DNA from: Anaeromyxobacter terrae
GTDB lineage: Bacteria; Myxococcota; Myxococcia; Myxococcales; Anaeromyxobacteraceae
Length of the DNA: 64,000 bases
NCBI RefSeq assembly: GCF_022690685.1
Contig: NZ_JALCYY010000001.1
Span: forward strand, 124,001 to 188,000
Reading direction: 5' to 3'
Shown here: positions 55,292 through 64,000 of the stretch, in pieces
How positions within the stretch are numbered: the stretch's first letter is position 1
Layout of the letters: every line of letters starts with the position of its first letter
The notes under the pieces: model-generated
Seen by the model: only the letters and a program-made list of their open reading frames with translations
Told to the model about the DNA's origin: nothing
The model's database searches: none
Position numbers and translations under genes: made by a program

Positions 55292-55984
55292 GTGGGCGAG
55301 AAGATCGTGGTGATCGAGGACGATCCTTCCATCCTCCGCGGGCTGCAGCTCAACCTCGGGATGGAGGGCTACACCGTGCGCTCGGCGAGCGACGGGGAGA
55401 CGGGGCTCCGGCTCGCCAAGACCGAGAAGCCCGACCTCGTCCTCGTCGACGTGATGCTGCCGCGGCTCGGCGGGCTCGAGGTCGTGCGCGAGATCCGCAA
55501 GGACGACCCCGAGCTGCCCGTCCTCATCCTGTCCGCGAAGGGGCAGGAGGGCGACAAGGTCGCCGGCCTCCAGCTCGGGGCGGACGACTACCTGGTGAAG
55601 CCGTTCGGGCTGAAGGAGCTGCTCGCCCGGATCGACGCGCTCCTGCGGCGCCGGCGCGCCCGCGGGGAGACCGGCCCGAACCGCGCCGTGCGCAAGGCGG
55701 GCCAGATCGAGCTCGACCTCGACTCCCGGCGCGCGACGGTGGCCGGCAACCCGGTCGAGCTCACGAGCCGCGAGTACGATCTCCTCGCCTTCTTCGTCCT
55801 GCACCCCGACCGCGTGTTCAGCCGCGAGCAGCTCATGGAGGCGGTGTGGGGCTCGCGCTACTTCGGCACGGCGCGCACGGTGGACAACTTCATCGCCCGG
55901 CTGCGCGCCCACATCGGCGACGACGCGGAGCATCCCCGCCACCTGGAGACGGTGCGCGGGGTCGGCTACCGCTTCAATCCGTAG
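55292..55984 (+). CDS. OmpR/PhoB-family response regulator
   Basis: 230 aa, GTG start with GGGAGAA upstream. Receiver: I-E-D-D acid pocket, phospho-acceptor Asp53 (L-V-D-V-M-L-P), conserved S-A-K and V-K-P-F. The C-terminal winged helix has the usual L-T-S-R-E-Y-D-L-L, V-W-G and T-V-D-N-F-I-A-R-L-R motifs. Cognate partner of the histidine kinase 9 bp upstream. Control of the adjacent cytochrome is plausible from position only. Confidence 0.95.
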   Translation: MGEKIVVIEDDPSILRGLQLNLGMEGYTVRSASDGETGLRLAKTEKPDLVLVDVMLPRLGGLEVVREIRKDDPELPVLILSAKGQEGDKVAGLQLGADDYLVKPFGLKELLARIDALLRRRRARGETGPNRAVRKAGQIELDLDSRRATVAGNPVELTSREYDLLAFFVLHPDRVFSREQLMEAVWGSRYFGTARTVDNFIARLRAHIGDDAEHPRHLETVRGVGYRFNP

Positions 55985-56005
55985 AGACGGGGCTGCGCCC
56001 GGCGC

Positions 56006-57442
56006 TCAGCGGCTCCCGCCTGCTAGGGCCTCCCGCAGGCAGCGCACGAGCGGCTCGTCCTCGCCGGGCAGGACCGTGCGCGGATCGAGCACGACCCGAT
56101 CCTCCTCGATCCGCGCGACGACGGGCGGATCGCCGCGGCGGAGCCGCGCGAGGAGCGCGTCGGGATCGCCGGCGGGGAGGGCGAGCACGAAGGTCGGGAG
56201 CGTGACCTCCGGCAGGGAGCCGCCGCCGATCGCCGAGCGGCCCGGGAGCACGGCGGAGCCGGCGCCGGCGGCGCCGAGCGCAGCGCGCCAGCGCTCGGCC
56301 CTCTCGCGCAGCGCCTCCGGCGTCGTCGCGATCGCGCGCCAGACCGGGACCTTCTCGAGCGCCTCGCCGCGCTCGTAGTGGGCGAGCGTCGCGCCGAGGC
56401 CGGCGAGGGTGACCTTGTCGACGCGCAGCGCGCGCATGAGGGGGTGGCCCTTCACGCGCCGGATCGCCTCCCGGCGCCCGACGAGGACGCCCGCCTGCGG
56501 GCCGCCGAGCAGCTTGTCGCCGGAGAAGCAGACGAGGTCGGCGCCGGCGCGCACCCGCTCCTGGACCGTCGGCTCGAGCCCGAGCCCGTGCGGCGCGGTC
56601 TCGAGGAGCGTGCCCGAGCCGAGATCATCGACGACCCACAGGTCGCGCTCGCGCCCGAGCGAGACGAGCTCCTCGAGCGTGGCGTCGTGCACGAACCCCT
56701 GCACGCGGAAGTTCGAGCGGTGCACGGACATGAGGATGCGCGTGCGCGGCCCGATCGCGTCCTCGTAGTCGCGCCGGTAGGTGCGGTTCGTCGTGCCCAC
56801 CTCCGCGAGCGCCGCGCCCGAGCGGCGCAGCACGTCGGGGATGCGGAACCCGCCGCCGATCTCGACGAGCTGGCCGCGCGACACCACCACCTCAGGCGCC
56901 CCGTCCACCGGGGCGTCGCCGGACGGGCGCGCCGGTATGAGGGCGGCGAGCGCGAGCATCACCGCCGACGCGTTGTTGTTCACCACGACCGCCGCCTCCG
57001 CGCCGGTGAGCCGGCAGAGCGGCGCCTCCGCGTGGCCGTAGCGATCGCCGCGCTCGCCCGCCTCGAGGTCGTACTCGAGGTTCGTGTAGCCGGCGGCGGA
57101 ACGACGCATCGCGTCGATCGTCTCCTCGGACAGGGGCGCGCGGCCGAGGTTCGTGTGGACGACGACGCCGGTGGCGTTGATCACCGGCCGCAGCGACCCC
57201 TTCGACGCCGCCTCCAGCCGGTCGAGGAGGTCGCGCTCGATGGCCTCGGGGGGCGGGCAGGGGGCGCCACCCAGGATCTCGCGCCTGATCCGCTCCAGCT
57301 CCGCCCGAACCGCCTCCATCACGACGCCGTGACCGAGCCGTCGCACGAGGCCCGCTTTCTCGGCCGCTTCCAGCAGCCGGTCGGCACGCGGCAAGTTTCG
57401 AGCCTCGGACGGGGGGCTCGCGGGCGAATTTGGAGCTTTCAT
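56006..57442 (-). CDS. selA: L-seryl-tRNA(Sec) selenium transferase
   Basis: 478 aa, typical SelA length. PLP-binding Lys310 in F-S-G-D-K-L-L-G-G-P-Q-A-G, substrate region I-N-A-T-G-V-V-V-H-T-N-L-G-R near 88, and N-N-N-A-S-A-V near 155. It converts Ser-tRNA(Sec) to Sec-tRNA(Sec) using selenophosphate, so the organism should make selenoproteins. selB, selD, tRNA-Sec and any in-frame TGA with a SECIS-like element were not seen in this window. It is convergent with the OmpR-type regulator and divergent from nuoL. Confidence 0.95.
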   Translation of the reverse strand: MKAPNSPASPPSEARNLPRADRLLEAAEKAGLVRRLGHGVVMEAVRAELERIRREILGGAPCPPPEAIERDLLDRLEAASKGSLRPVINATGVVVHTNLGRAPLSEETIDAMRRSAAGYTNLEYDLEAGERGDRYGHAEAPLCRLTGAEAAVVVNNNASAVMLALAALIPARPSGDAPVDGAPEVVVSRGQLVEIGGGFRIPDVLRRSGAALAEVGTTNRTYRRDYEDAIGPRTRILMSVHRSNFRVQGFVHDATLEELVSLGRERDLWVVDDLGSGTLLETAPHGLGLEPTVQERVRAGADLVCFSGDKLLGGPQAGVLVGRREAIRRVKGHPLMRALRVDKVTLAGLGATLAHYERGEALEKVPVWRAIATTPEALRERAERWRAALGAAGAGSAVLPGRSAIGGGSLPEVTLPTFVLALPAGDPDALLARLRRGDPPVVARIEEDRVVLDPRTVLPGEDEPLVRCLREALAGGSR

Positions 57443-57453
57443 GTCCGCATGCT

Positions 57454-57485
57454 AGCGGAGGTTTTCCGCTGACAAGAGCCTTGTC
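57454..57485. promoter_or_regulatory. Two adjacent dyads between selA and nuoL
   Basis: AGCGGA/TCCGCT with a 5-nt spacer (57454-57470) is directly followed by GACAAG/CTTGTC with a 3-nt spacer (57471-57485). Both lie in the 80-bp divergent promoter region and may bind a regulator or form a hairpin in the transcript. Confidence 0.4.
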
Positions 57486-57522
57486 TAACCACGCGTGAGC
57501 GGGTAATCCTTCGCGCACTCCT

Positions 57523-59553
<2,031 letters not shown>

Positions 59554-59556
59554 ACC

Positions 59557-61161
59557 GTGAACCTCCTCACCCTCGTCACCTTCCTCCCCCTCGCCGGCGC
59601 GCTCGCGCTCGCGCTCCTCCCGCGCGACGAGCACGGCCAGCACCGGGTCGTCACGCTCGCCTTCACGCTCCTCACCTTCGCGCTGTCGCTCGGGCTCTGG
59701 TTCGGCTTCGACGCCTCCGCCGGCGCCCCCGAGTTCCAGTTCGAGCAGCGCGTGGACTGGATCCCCTCGATCGGCATCGGCTACCACGTCGGGCTCGACG
59801 GCGTGGCGCTCCTGCTCGTGATGCTCACGACGGCGCTCACGCCCATCGTGATCCTGTCGGCTTTCCGGGCGGTCGAGGAGCGCGTGAAGGAGTTCATGAT
59901 CGCGCTGCTCGTGCTCGAGACGGCGATGATCGGGACCTTCGCCGCCCTCGACCTCGTGCTCTTCTACGTGTTCTGGGAGCTCATCCTCGTGCCGATGTAC
60001 CTGCTCATCGGCATCTGGGGCTCGCAGAACCGCCTGTACGCGACGGTGAAGTTCTTCGTCTACACGTTCACCGCGAGCGTCCTCATGCTGCTCGCCATCG
60101 TGTACATCTACTTCCACGACGGCGGGACCTTCGACTACGTCCAGGCGCGGCAGGCGCTGCAGGTGACGCCCGACCACGCCCGCTGGCTCTTCCTCGCGTT
60201 CGCCGTCGCGTTCGCGGTGAAGGTGCCGATGTTCCCGCTCCACACCTGGCTGCCCGACGCGCACACCGAGGCGCCCACCGCGGGCTCGGTCATCCTCGCG
60301 GGCGTGCTCCTCAAGATGGGCACGTTCGGCTTCTTCCGCTACGCGCTCCCGCTCTTCCCGGAGGCGGCGCTCCAGTACCGGAACGTCATCGCCGTGCTCG
60401 CGGTGATCGGCATCCTGTACGGCGCGCTCATGTCGCTCGTGCAGACCGACATGAAGCGGCTCGTCGCCTACTCCTCGGTCTCGCACCTCGGCTTCGTGAT
60501 GCTCGGCCTCGTCGCGCTCTCGGCCGAGGGGCTCACCGGCTCCGTCTACCAGATGCTGAACCACGGCGTCTCGACGGGCGCGCTGTTCCTCCTCGTCGGC
60601 ATGCTGTACGAGCGGCGCCACACGCGCCTCATCGCCGAGTACGGCGGGATCGCGAAGCAGGTCCCGTGGATCGCGACCGCGTTCGTCATCGTGATGCTCT
60701 CGTCGGTCGGCCTCCCGGGCACGAACGGCTTCGTCGGCGAGTTCCTCATCCTCTCCGGCACCTGGCTCTCGCGCCTCGGCTCGGCGCCCGTGTTCGCCAC
60801 CCTCGGCGCGATCGGCGTCATCCTCGGCGCGGTCTACATGCTCATCCTGGTCGAGCGGGTGTTCTTCGGGGCGATGCGGAACCCGGCGAACCGCGCGCTC
60901 CGCGATCTGAGCGTGCGCGAGGGCTTCGTCCTCGTCCCGATGCTCGTGCTCATCGTCGTGATGGGGGTCCTCCCCGGCCCGTTCCTGGCGCCGGCGAAGC
61001 CGGCGGTGGATCGGCTCATCGCGCGGTTCCAGCAGGCGGAGGCGCGGCTCGGCACCGGCCCGCAGGTCGGCACGGTCACGCCGGCCGTGGCGGTCCGCGC
61101 GGCCGCAGAGGTGCCCGCCCCGACGCTCCCCATCGTCCTCCCCACCGGCGGGGCTCACTGA
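59557..61161 (+). CDS. nuoM: NADH-quinone oxidoreductase subunit M
   Basis: 534 aa, GTG start 3 nt after the nuoL stop. About 14 membrane segments. [14 protein letters not shown] near 140 and the family motif [16 protein letters not shown] near 228 carry the key Glu and Lys residues for proton translocation. Second of the three antiporter-like subunits of complex I. Confidence 0.96.
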   Translation: MNLLTLVTFLPLAGALALALLPRDEHGQHRVVTLAFTLLTFALSLGLWFGFDASAGAPEFQFEQRVDWIPSIGIGYHVGLDGVALLLVMLTTALTPIVILSAFRAVEERVKEFMIALLVLETAMIGTFAALDLVLFYVFWELILVPMYLLIGIWGSQNRLYATVKFFVYTFTASVLMLLAIVYIYFHDGGTFDYVQARQALQVTPDHARWLFLAFAVAFAVKVPMFPLHTWLPDAHTEAPTAGSVILAGVLLKMGTFGFFRYALPLFPEAALQYRNVIAVLAVIGILYGALMSLVQTDMKRLVAYSSVSHLGFVMLGLVALSAEGLTGSVYQMLNHGVSTGALFLLVGMLYERRHTRLIAEYGGIAKQVPWIATAFVIVMLSSVGLPGTNGFVGEFLILSGTWLSRLGSAPVFATLGAIGVILGAVYMLILVERVFFGAMRNPANRALRDLSVREGFVLVPMLVLIVVMGVLPGPFLAPAKPAVDRLIARFQQAEARLGTGPQVGTVTPAVAVRAAAEVPAPTLPIVLPTGGAH

Positions 61162-61162
61162 C

Positions 61163-62632
61163 ATGAACGGCTTCCCGACGAACGACTTCGTGGCGCTCCT
61201 CCCGATCGCGATCCTCACGGTCGGGGCGCTCGCGGTGCTCCTCAGCGAGGTGTTCCTCGTCTCGGGACGGCGCGGGTACCAGGCCGCGATCACGGTCGTG
61301 TTCGCCGTCGCCGCGGGGGCCGCGGCGGTCTTCCGGCCCTACTCCGGCTACGTGTTCAACCGCCAGGCGGTGGTCGACGACTTCTCCGCGTTCGTGACGG
61401 TGGTGGTGTGCGCAGGGCTCGCGCTCTCCGCGCTCGTCGGCGCGGGCTGGCTGCGCGCCCGGAACGCCGAGCGCGGTGAGTTCTACGGGCTCGCCCTGTT
61501 CGGCACGGCCGGCATGGCCCTGCTCGGCATGGCGACCGACCTCCTCGTCGCGTTCATCGCCATCGAGGTGATGAGCCTCGCGACCTACTCGCTCGCCGCC
61601 TACCTGCGCCGCGGGAAGCGCCCCTCCGAGGCGGCGTTCAAGTACCTCGTGCTCGGCGCCATCTCCTCGGCGCTCTTCCTCTACGGCTCGGCGCTGCTCT
61701 ACGGGGCGTCCGGCTCCACGCTCTTCGGCGAGCTGGCCAAGGGGCGCGGTTCGCCCCTGTCCCTCGCCGGCCTGAGCCTGGTCGCCGCCGGCATCGCCTT
61801 CAAGATCGCGGCCGTCCCGTTCCACGCCTGGACCCCCGACGTCTACGAGGGCGCCCCGACGCCGGTGACCGCCTTCATGGCGGCCGGCGTGAAGGCGGCC
61901 GCGTTCGCGCTCCTCGCCCGCATCTTCCTCTCCGCGGAGGCGGGGACCGCCGCCCAGGCGACCGCGTTCTCCGGGGTCATCAGCGGCCTCGCCGTCCTGA
62001 CGATGATCTTCGGGAACCTGCTCGCGGTGCCCCAGCGCTCCGTGAAGCGGATGCTCGCGTACTCCTCGGTGGCGCACGCCGGGTACCTCCTCGTCGGCGT
62101 CCTCTCCGCCTCGGTCGCGGGCGTGCGCGAGAAGGCGCTCGCGGGGCTGCTCTTCTACCTCGCCGCCTACGCGGCGACGGCGATCGGCGCCTTCACGGTG
62201 GTCGGCGCGCTCGAGCGGCGCTCCCGGCCCGACGACGAGCCGGCCGACGCGTGGGACCTCGAGCGGTTCGCGGGGCTCGCCCGGCGTCGCCCGGCCCTGG
62301 CCTTCGCGATGGCCGTCTTCCTGCTCTCGCTCGCGGGGATCCCGCCCACTGCCGGCTTCGTCGGGAAGCTCTACATCTTCCAGGCGGCCATCGGAGCGCA
62401 GCTCTACGGCCTCGCCATCCTCGGCGTCCTGACGAGCGCGATGGGCGTCTACTACTACCTCCGCGTCGTGGTCTACATGTACATGAGGCCGGCGGCCGGC
62501 GAGGCCGAGCCGCTCTCGTCCGCGGCGACGTCGGTCGCGCTGGCGGCGGCGGTCGCGGTGGTCGTGCTGCTCGGCATCGTCGCGGATCCGGTGATTCGCC
62601 TCGCCCAGGCGGCCGGCGCGATCCTGCTGTAG
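61163..62632 (+). CDS. nuoN: NADH-quinone oxidoreductase subunit N
   Basis: 489 aa, ATG starting 1 nt after the nuoM stop. Antiporter-like fold with [12 protein letters not shown] near 135, F-K-Y-L-V-L-G-A near 155 and [17 protein letters not shown] near 222. Third antiporter-like subunit. The transcript ends at a strong hairpin before the receiver gene. Confidence 0.96.
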   Translation: MNGFPTNDFVALLPIAILTVGALAVLLSEVFLVSGRRGYQAAITVVFAVAAGAAAVFRPYSGYVFNRQAVVDDFSAFVTVVVCAGLALSALVGAGWLRARNAERGEFYGLALFGTAGMALLGMATDLLVAFIAIEVMSLATYSLAAYLRRGKRPSEAAFKYLVLGAISSALFLYGSALLYGASGSTLFGELAKGRGSPLSLAGLSLVAAGIAFKIAAVPFHAWTPDVYEGAPTPVTAFMAAGVKAAAFALLARIFLSAEAGTAAQATAFSGVISGLAVLTMIFGNLLAVPQRSVKRMLAYSSVAHAGYLLVGVLSASVAGVREKALAGLLFYLAAYAATAIGAFTVVGALERRSRPDDEPADAWDLERFAGLARRRPALAFAMAVFLLSLAGIPPTAGFVGKLYIFQAAIGAQLYGLAILGVLTSAMGVYYYLRVVVYMYMRPAAGEAEPLSSAATSVALAAAVAVVVLLGIVADPVIRLAQAAGAILL

Positions 62633-62653
62633 GCCTCTCCGACGATCCTCGAC

Positions 62654-62692
62654 GCGCCCGCCGCGCCGCGAGCCCGCGGCGCCGGCGGGCGC
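62654..62692. terminator. Strong hairpin between nuoN and the receiver gene
   Basis: A 10-bp stem (GCGCCCGCCG / CGGCGGGCGC), a single bulged C, then a 7-bp inner stem and a 4-nt loop. It lies between convergent genes, 22 bp beyond each stop. No T-tract, but stem strength is high. Confidence 0.65.
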
Positions 62693-62713
62693 GCGCACGT
62701 CAGGGACGCGGAA

Positions 62714-63040
62714 TCAGGCGGGACGCGCGAGCGCCTCGGCGCCGAACGGCTTCGGGAGCGGCTGCGCGCAGGGGTGACGGCGCGCGGCGTGGACGAGGAG
62801 GTCCTCGTGAGGGCCCGTCACCACCGTGCGTGCGCCGGCAGCCGCCGCAGTCTCGAGCACGGCGTCCGAGCCGAGGAGGTGCGCGTCCACCACGCAGCAG
62901 TCGGGGCGCCCCGCGGCGATCCGGGCGAGGGCCTCTTCCGCGCTGCCCGCTGCGGCGACTGCGTGCCCGTCCAGCTTGAGCGCGATCGCGAGGGCCTCGC
63001 GGAAGTTGCGGTCACCGTCGACGATGAGGAACGAGGCCAT
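62714..63040 (-). CDS. Stand-alone response-regulator receiver domain
   Basis: 108 aa, little more than the receiver fold. Acid pocket Asp8/Asp10 (I-V-D-G-D), phospho-acceptor Asp52 (C-V-V-D-A-H), Thr in V-V-T-G-P and Lys in P-K-P-F are all present, so phosphorylation looks possible. No output domain. It may relay phosphate or act by protein contact; partner unknown. The start at 63040 has no clear ribosome site. A strong terminator-like structure lies just upstream. Confidence 0.85.
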   Translation of the reverse strand: MASFLIVDGDRNFREALAIALKLDGHAVAAAGSAEEALARIAAGRPDCCVVDAHLLGSDAVLETAAAAGARTVVTGPHEDLLVHAARRHPCAQPLPKPFGAEALARPA

Positions 63041-63060
63041 GCGGCGGCGATCCGCGCGGA

Positions 63061-63136
63061 GAAAAAGAAAAAGAAGTGCAAAGCGCAGCTGAAGTGGCGG
63101 GGGGGGACCTCCTTCAACAGGCTGCTTTGCACTTCT
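63061..63136 (-). terminator. Terminator-like hairpin with T-tract in the receiver gene leader
   Basis: Read on the minus strand, a 13-bp perfect inverted repeat (AGAAGTGCAAAGC at 63124-63136 with its complement at 63072-63084) is followed by T5-C-T5 (63062-63072). The 39-nt loop carries AAGGAGGT, a perfect Shine-Dalgarno sequence, next to a run of eight C. Only about 20 nt separate the T-tract from the receiver ATG. It may end the upstream sigma-54 regulator transcript or act as an attenuator. Confidence 0.7.
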
Positions 63137-63283
63137 CTTCGTGCAGGATGAGCAACATCGGTGCCATTCGGGGCCTTGCGCACCCGGACGGCGAGAAGCT
63201 GAGGAAGTCCAGCCAGATGGCGCGCACCAAGGGTGCGGCCGGGCGACCCTGGGCGCGACGTTCCACCCGCCGAGTTTGCAGGG

Positions 63284-63302
63284 CTGAAAAGTGCCTTTTC
63301 AG
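63284..63302. promoter_or_regulatory. Perfect 19-nt palindrome
   Basis: CTGAAAAG and CTTTTCAG flank TGC. It lies 34 bp beyond the stop of the sigma-54 activator gene. It could be a regulator site for the downstream receiver gene or a weak terminator. Confidence 0.45.
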
Positions 63303-63335
63303 GAGTGAAACGCGGCGGGCGGCGGGAGACGCCGA

Positions 63336-64000
63336 TCAGCTCGGGGGCAGCGCGCCCCGCGCGTCGATCGCGAGCCGCTTCATCCGCCGCCAGAGCGTCG
63401 TCGCGGAGACCCCGAGCTCGCGCGCCACGCGGCCGAGGTCGCCCTCGCACCGCGCGAGCGCTGCCTCGATGGCGCGCCGCTCGGCATCCTCCACCGCCTC
63501 GGCGAGCGTGCGGCGCTCCTCGTCGGCTTCGCGCGCGGCGTCGCCCATGGACTCGATGTGGACGTCGCCCGCGTGGATCTCGCGGCCGGGAGAGAGCGCC
63601 GCGGCCTGCTCGATCGCGTTCTCGAGCTCGCGCACGTTGCCGGGCCAGTCGTGATCGAGGAGCCGCGCGAGCGCCTCGGGCGTGAGGATCTTCCCCTCGG
63701 CGGTGCGGCGGTTGTAGCGCTGCACGAAGTGGGCGGCGAGGAGGGGGATGTCGTCGCGCCGCTCCCGGAGCGGCGGGATCCGGACCGGCACCACCGCCAG
63801 CCGGTAGTAGAGGTCCTCGCGGAAGCGGCGCTCGGAGATGGCGCGGCGCAGGTCCTGGTTCGTCGCCGCGATGATCCGCACGTCCACCTGCACCGGCGCC
63901 GACTCGCCCACCCGGCGGATCTCGCCCTCCTGCAGCGCGCGCAGGAGCTTCGCCTGGAAGCCCGGCGCCGTCTCGCCCACCTCGTCGATGAAGAGCGTCC
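63336..64000 (-). CDS. Sigma-54-dependent transcriptional activator (5' part beyond window)
   Basis: At least 221 residues are visible; the N-terminal part and Walker A lie outside the right edge. Walker B (L-F-I-D-E-V-G-E) opens the visible part, followed by A-T-N-Q-D-L, F-R-E-D-L-Y-Y-R-L, the arginine-finger region P-P-L-R-E-R-R-D-D-I and W-P-G-N-V-R-E-L-E-N, all typical of NtrC-family AAA+ domains. The C-terminal Fis-type HTH reads V-A-R-E-L-G-V-S-A-T-T-L-W. Whether it carries a receiver or another sensor cannot be seen. On the same strand as the stand-alone receiver downstream. Confidence 0.93.
   Translation of the reverse strand, partial: TLFIDEVGETAPGFQAKLLRALQEGEIRRVGESAPVQVDVRIIAATNQDLRRAISERRFREDLYYRLAVVPVRIPPLRERRDDIPLLAAHFVQRYNRRTAEGKILTPEALARLLDHDWPGNVRELENAIEQAAALSPGREIHAGDVHIESMGDAAREADEERRTLAEAVEDAERRAIEAALARCEGDLGRVARELGVSATTLWRRMKRLAIDARGALPPS

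Noticed and set aside
56006-57442. A selenoprotein gene or SECIS element near selA
   Set aside because: None of the neighbouring coding regions has an in-frame TGA at a Cys/Sec-type position, and I saw no candidate stem-loop directly after such a codon.
62818-63450. Minus-strand frame spanning the receiver gene, its terminator and the palindrome
   Set aside because: It runs out of frame through the receiver and the T-tract (giving a run of Phe) and shows no domain.

Overview
The window is a very G+C-rich, gene-dense stretch of bacterial chromosome. It has frequent GTG and TTG starts, GTGA/ATGA stop-start overlaps, many Lys-poor and Arg/Ala-rich proteins, abundant two-component and sigma-54 regulators, a transmembrane Ser/Thr kinase with TPRs, and OmcA/MtrC-type decaheme lipoprotein cytochromes. 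Together these suggest a myxobacterium of the Anaeromyxobacter type (Myxococcota). That is inference from gene content; no rRNA or marker alignment was possible. I saw no rRNA, tRNA, insertion sequence or CRISPR array.

Layout. 1-4.4 kb: two large convergent surface proteins, a truncated Ig-repeat protein with an HExxH protease-like end and a lipoprotein adhesin with SpaA-like modules. 4.7-9 kb: a translationally coupled pair of LuxR-HTH genes, then clpB. 9-15 kb: a MASE3-type histidine kinase, then a tightly overlapping operon of type III polyketide synthase, acyl carrier protein, fatty acyl-AMP ligase and FAD oxidoreductase, probably a phenolic-lipid or alkylpyrone/quinone pathway. 15-18 kb: gpsA and an M3 oligopeptidase. 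18.4-23 kb: two small outer-membrane barrels, a 62-aa exported peptide and an AtoS/AtoC-like two-component pair. 23-27.4 kb: lipoproteins (Cys-rich; DOMON-like; serpin), a GNAT enzyme and an ICMT-like membrane methyltransferase. 27.5-34.9 kb: a kinase-TPR protein, an alpha/beta hydrolase, a ferredoxin/flavodoxin-NADP reductase, a methyltransferase and two ABC-2 permeases. Their likely ATPase lies about 7 kb further on, at 41.8-42.8 kb. 35-44.3 kb: an ankyrin lipoprotein, a methyltransferase/TetR divergent pair flanked by a 37-nt direct repeat, a DUF3592-like protein, RNase Z, an Rsm22-like protein, a DUF5714-like protein, a lone ParB-domain protein and a hemerythrin. 44.5-48 kb: the fadI-fadJ beta-oxidation operon. 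48.5-53.6 kb: two convergent decaheme cytochromes, each tethered by a lipid anchor and a collagen-like Gly-X-Y stalk. 54.3-56 kb: an OmpR-type two-component pair. 56-62.6 kb: selA, and divergently nuoLMN, the proton-pumping membrane subunits of complex I. 62.7-64 kb: a stand-alone receiver whose leader carries a strong terminator, and the 3' part of a sigma-54 activator cut by the window edge.

Taken together, respiration (complex I arm, extracellular-type cytochromes, ferredoxin-NADP reductase), fatty-acid turnover (fadIJ, FAAL/type III PKS) and surface or periplasmic protein biology dominate. The most interesting candidates are the PKS-ACP-FAAL-oxidoreductase operon, the convergent collagen-stalked decaheme cytochromes with shared AT-rich upstream motifs, the repeat-flanked methyltransferase/TetR cassette, and the receiver gene behind an apparent leader terminator.
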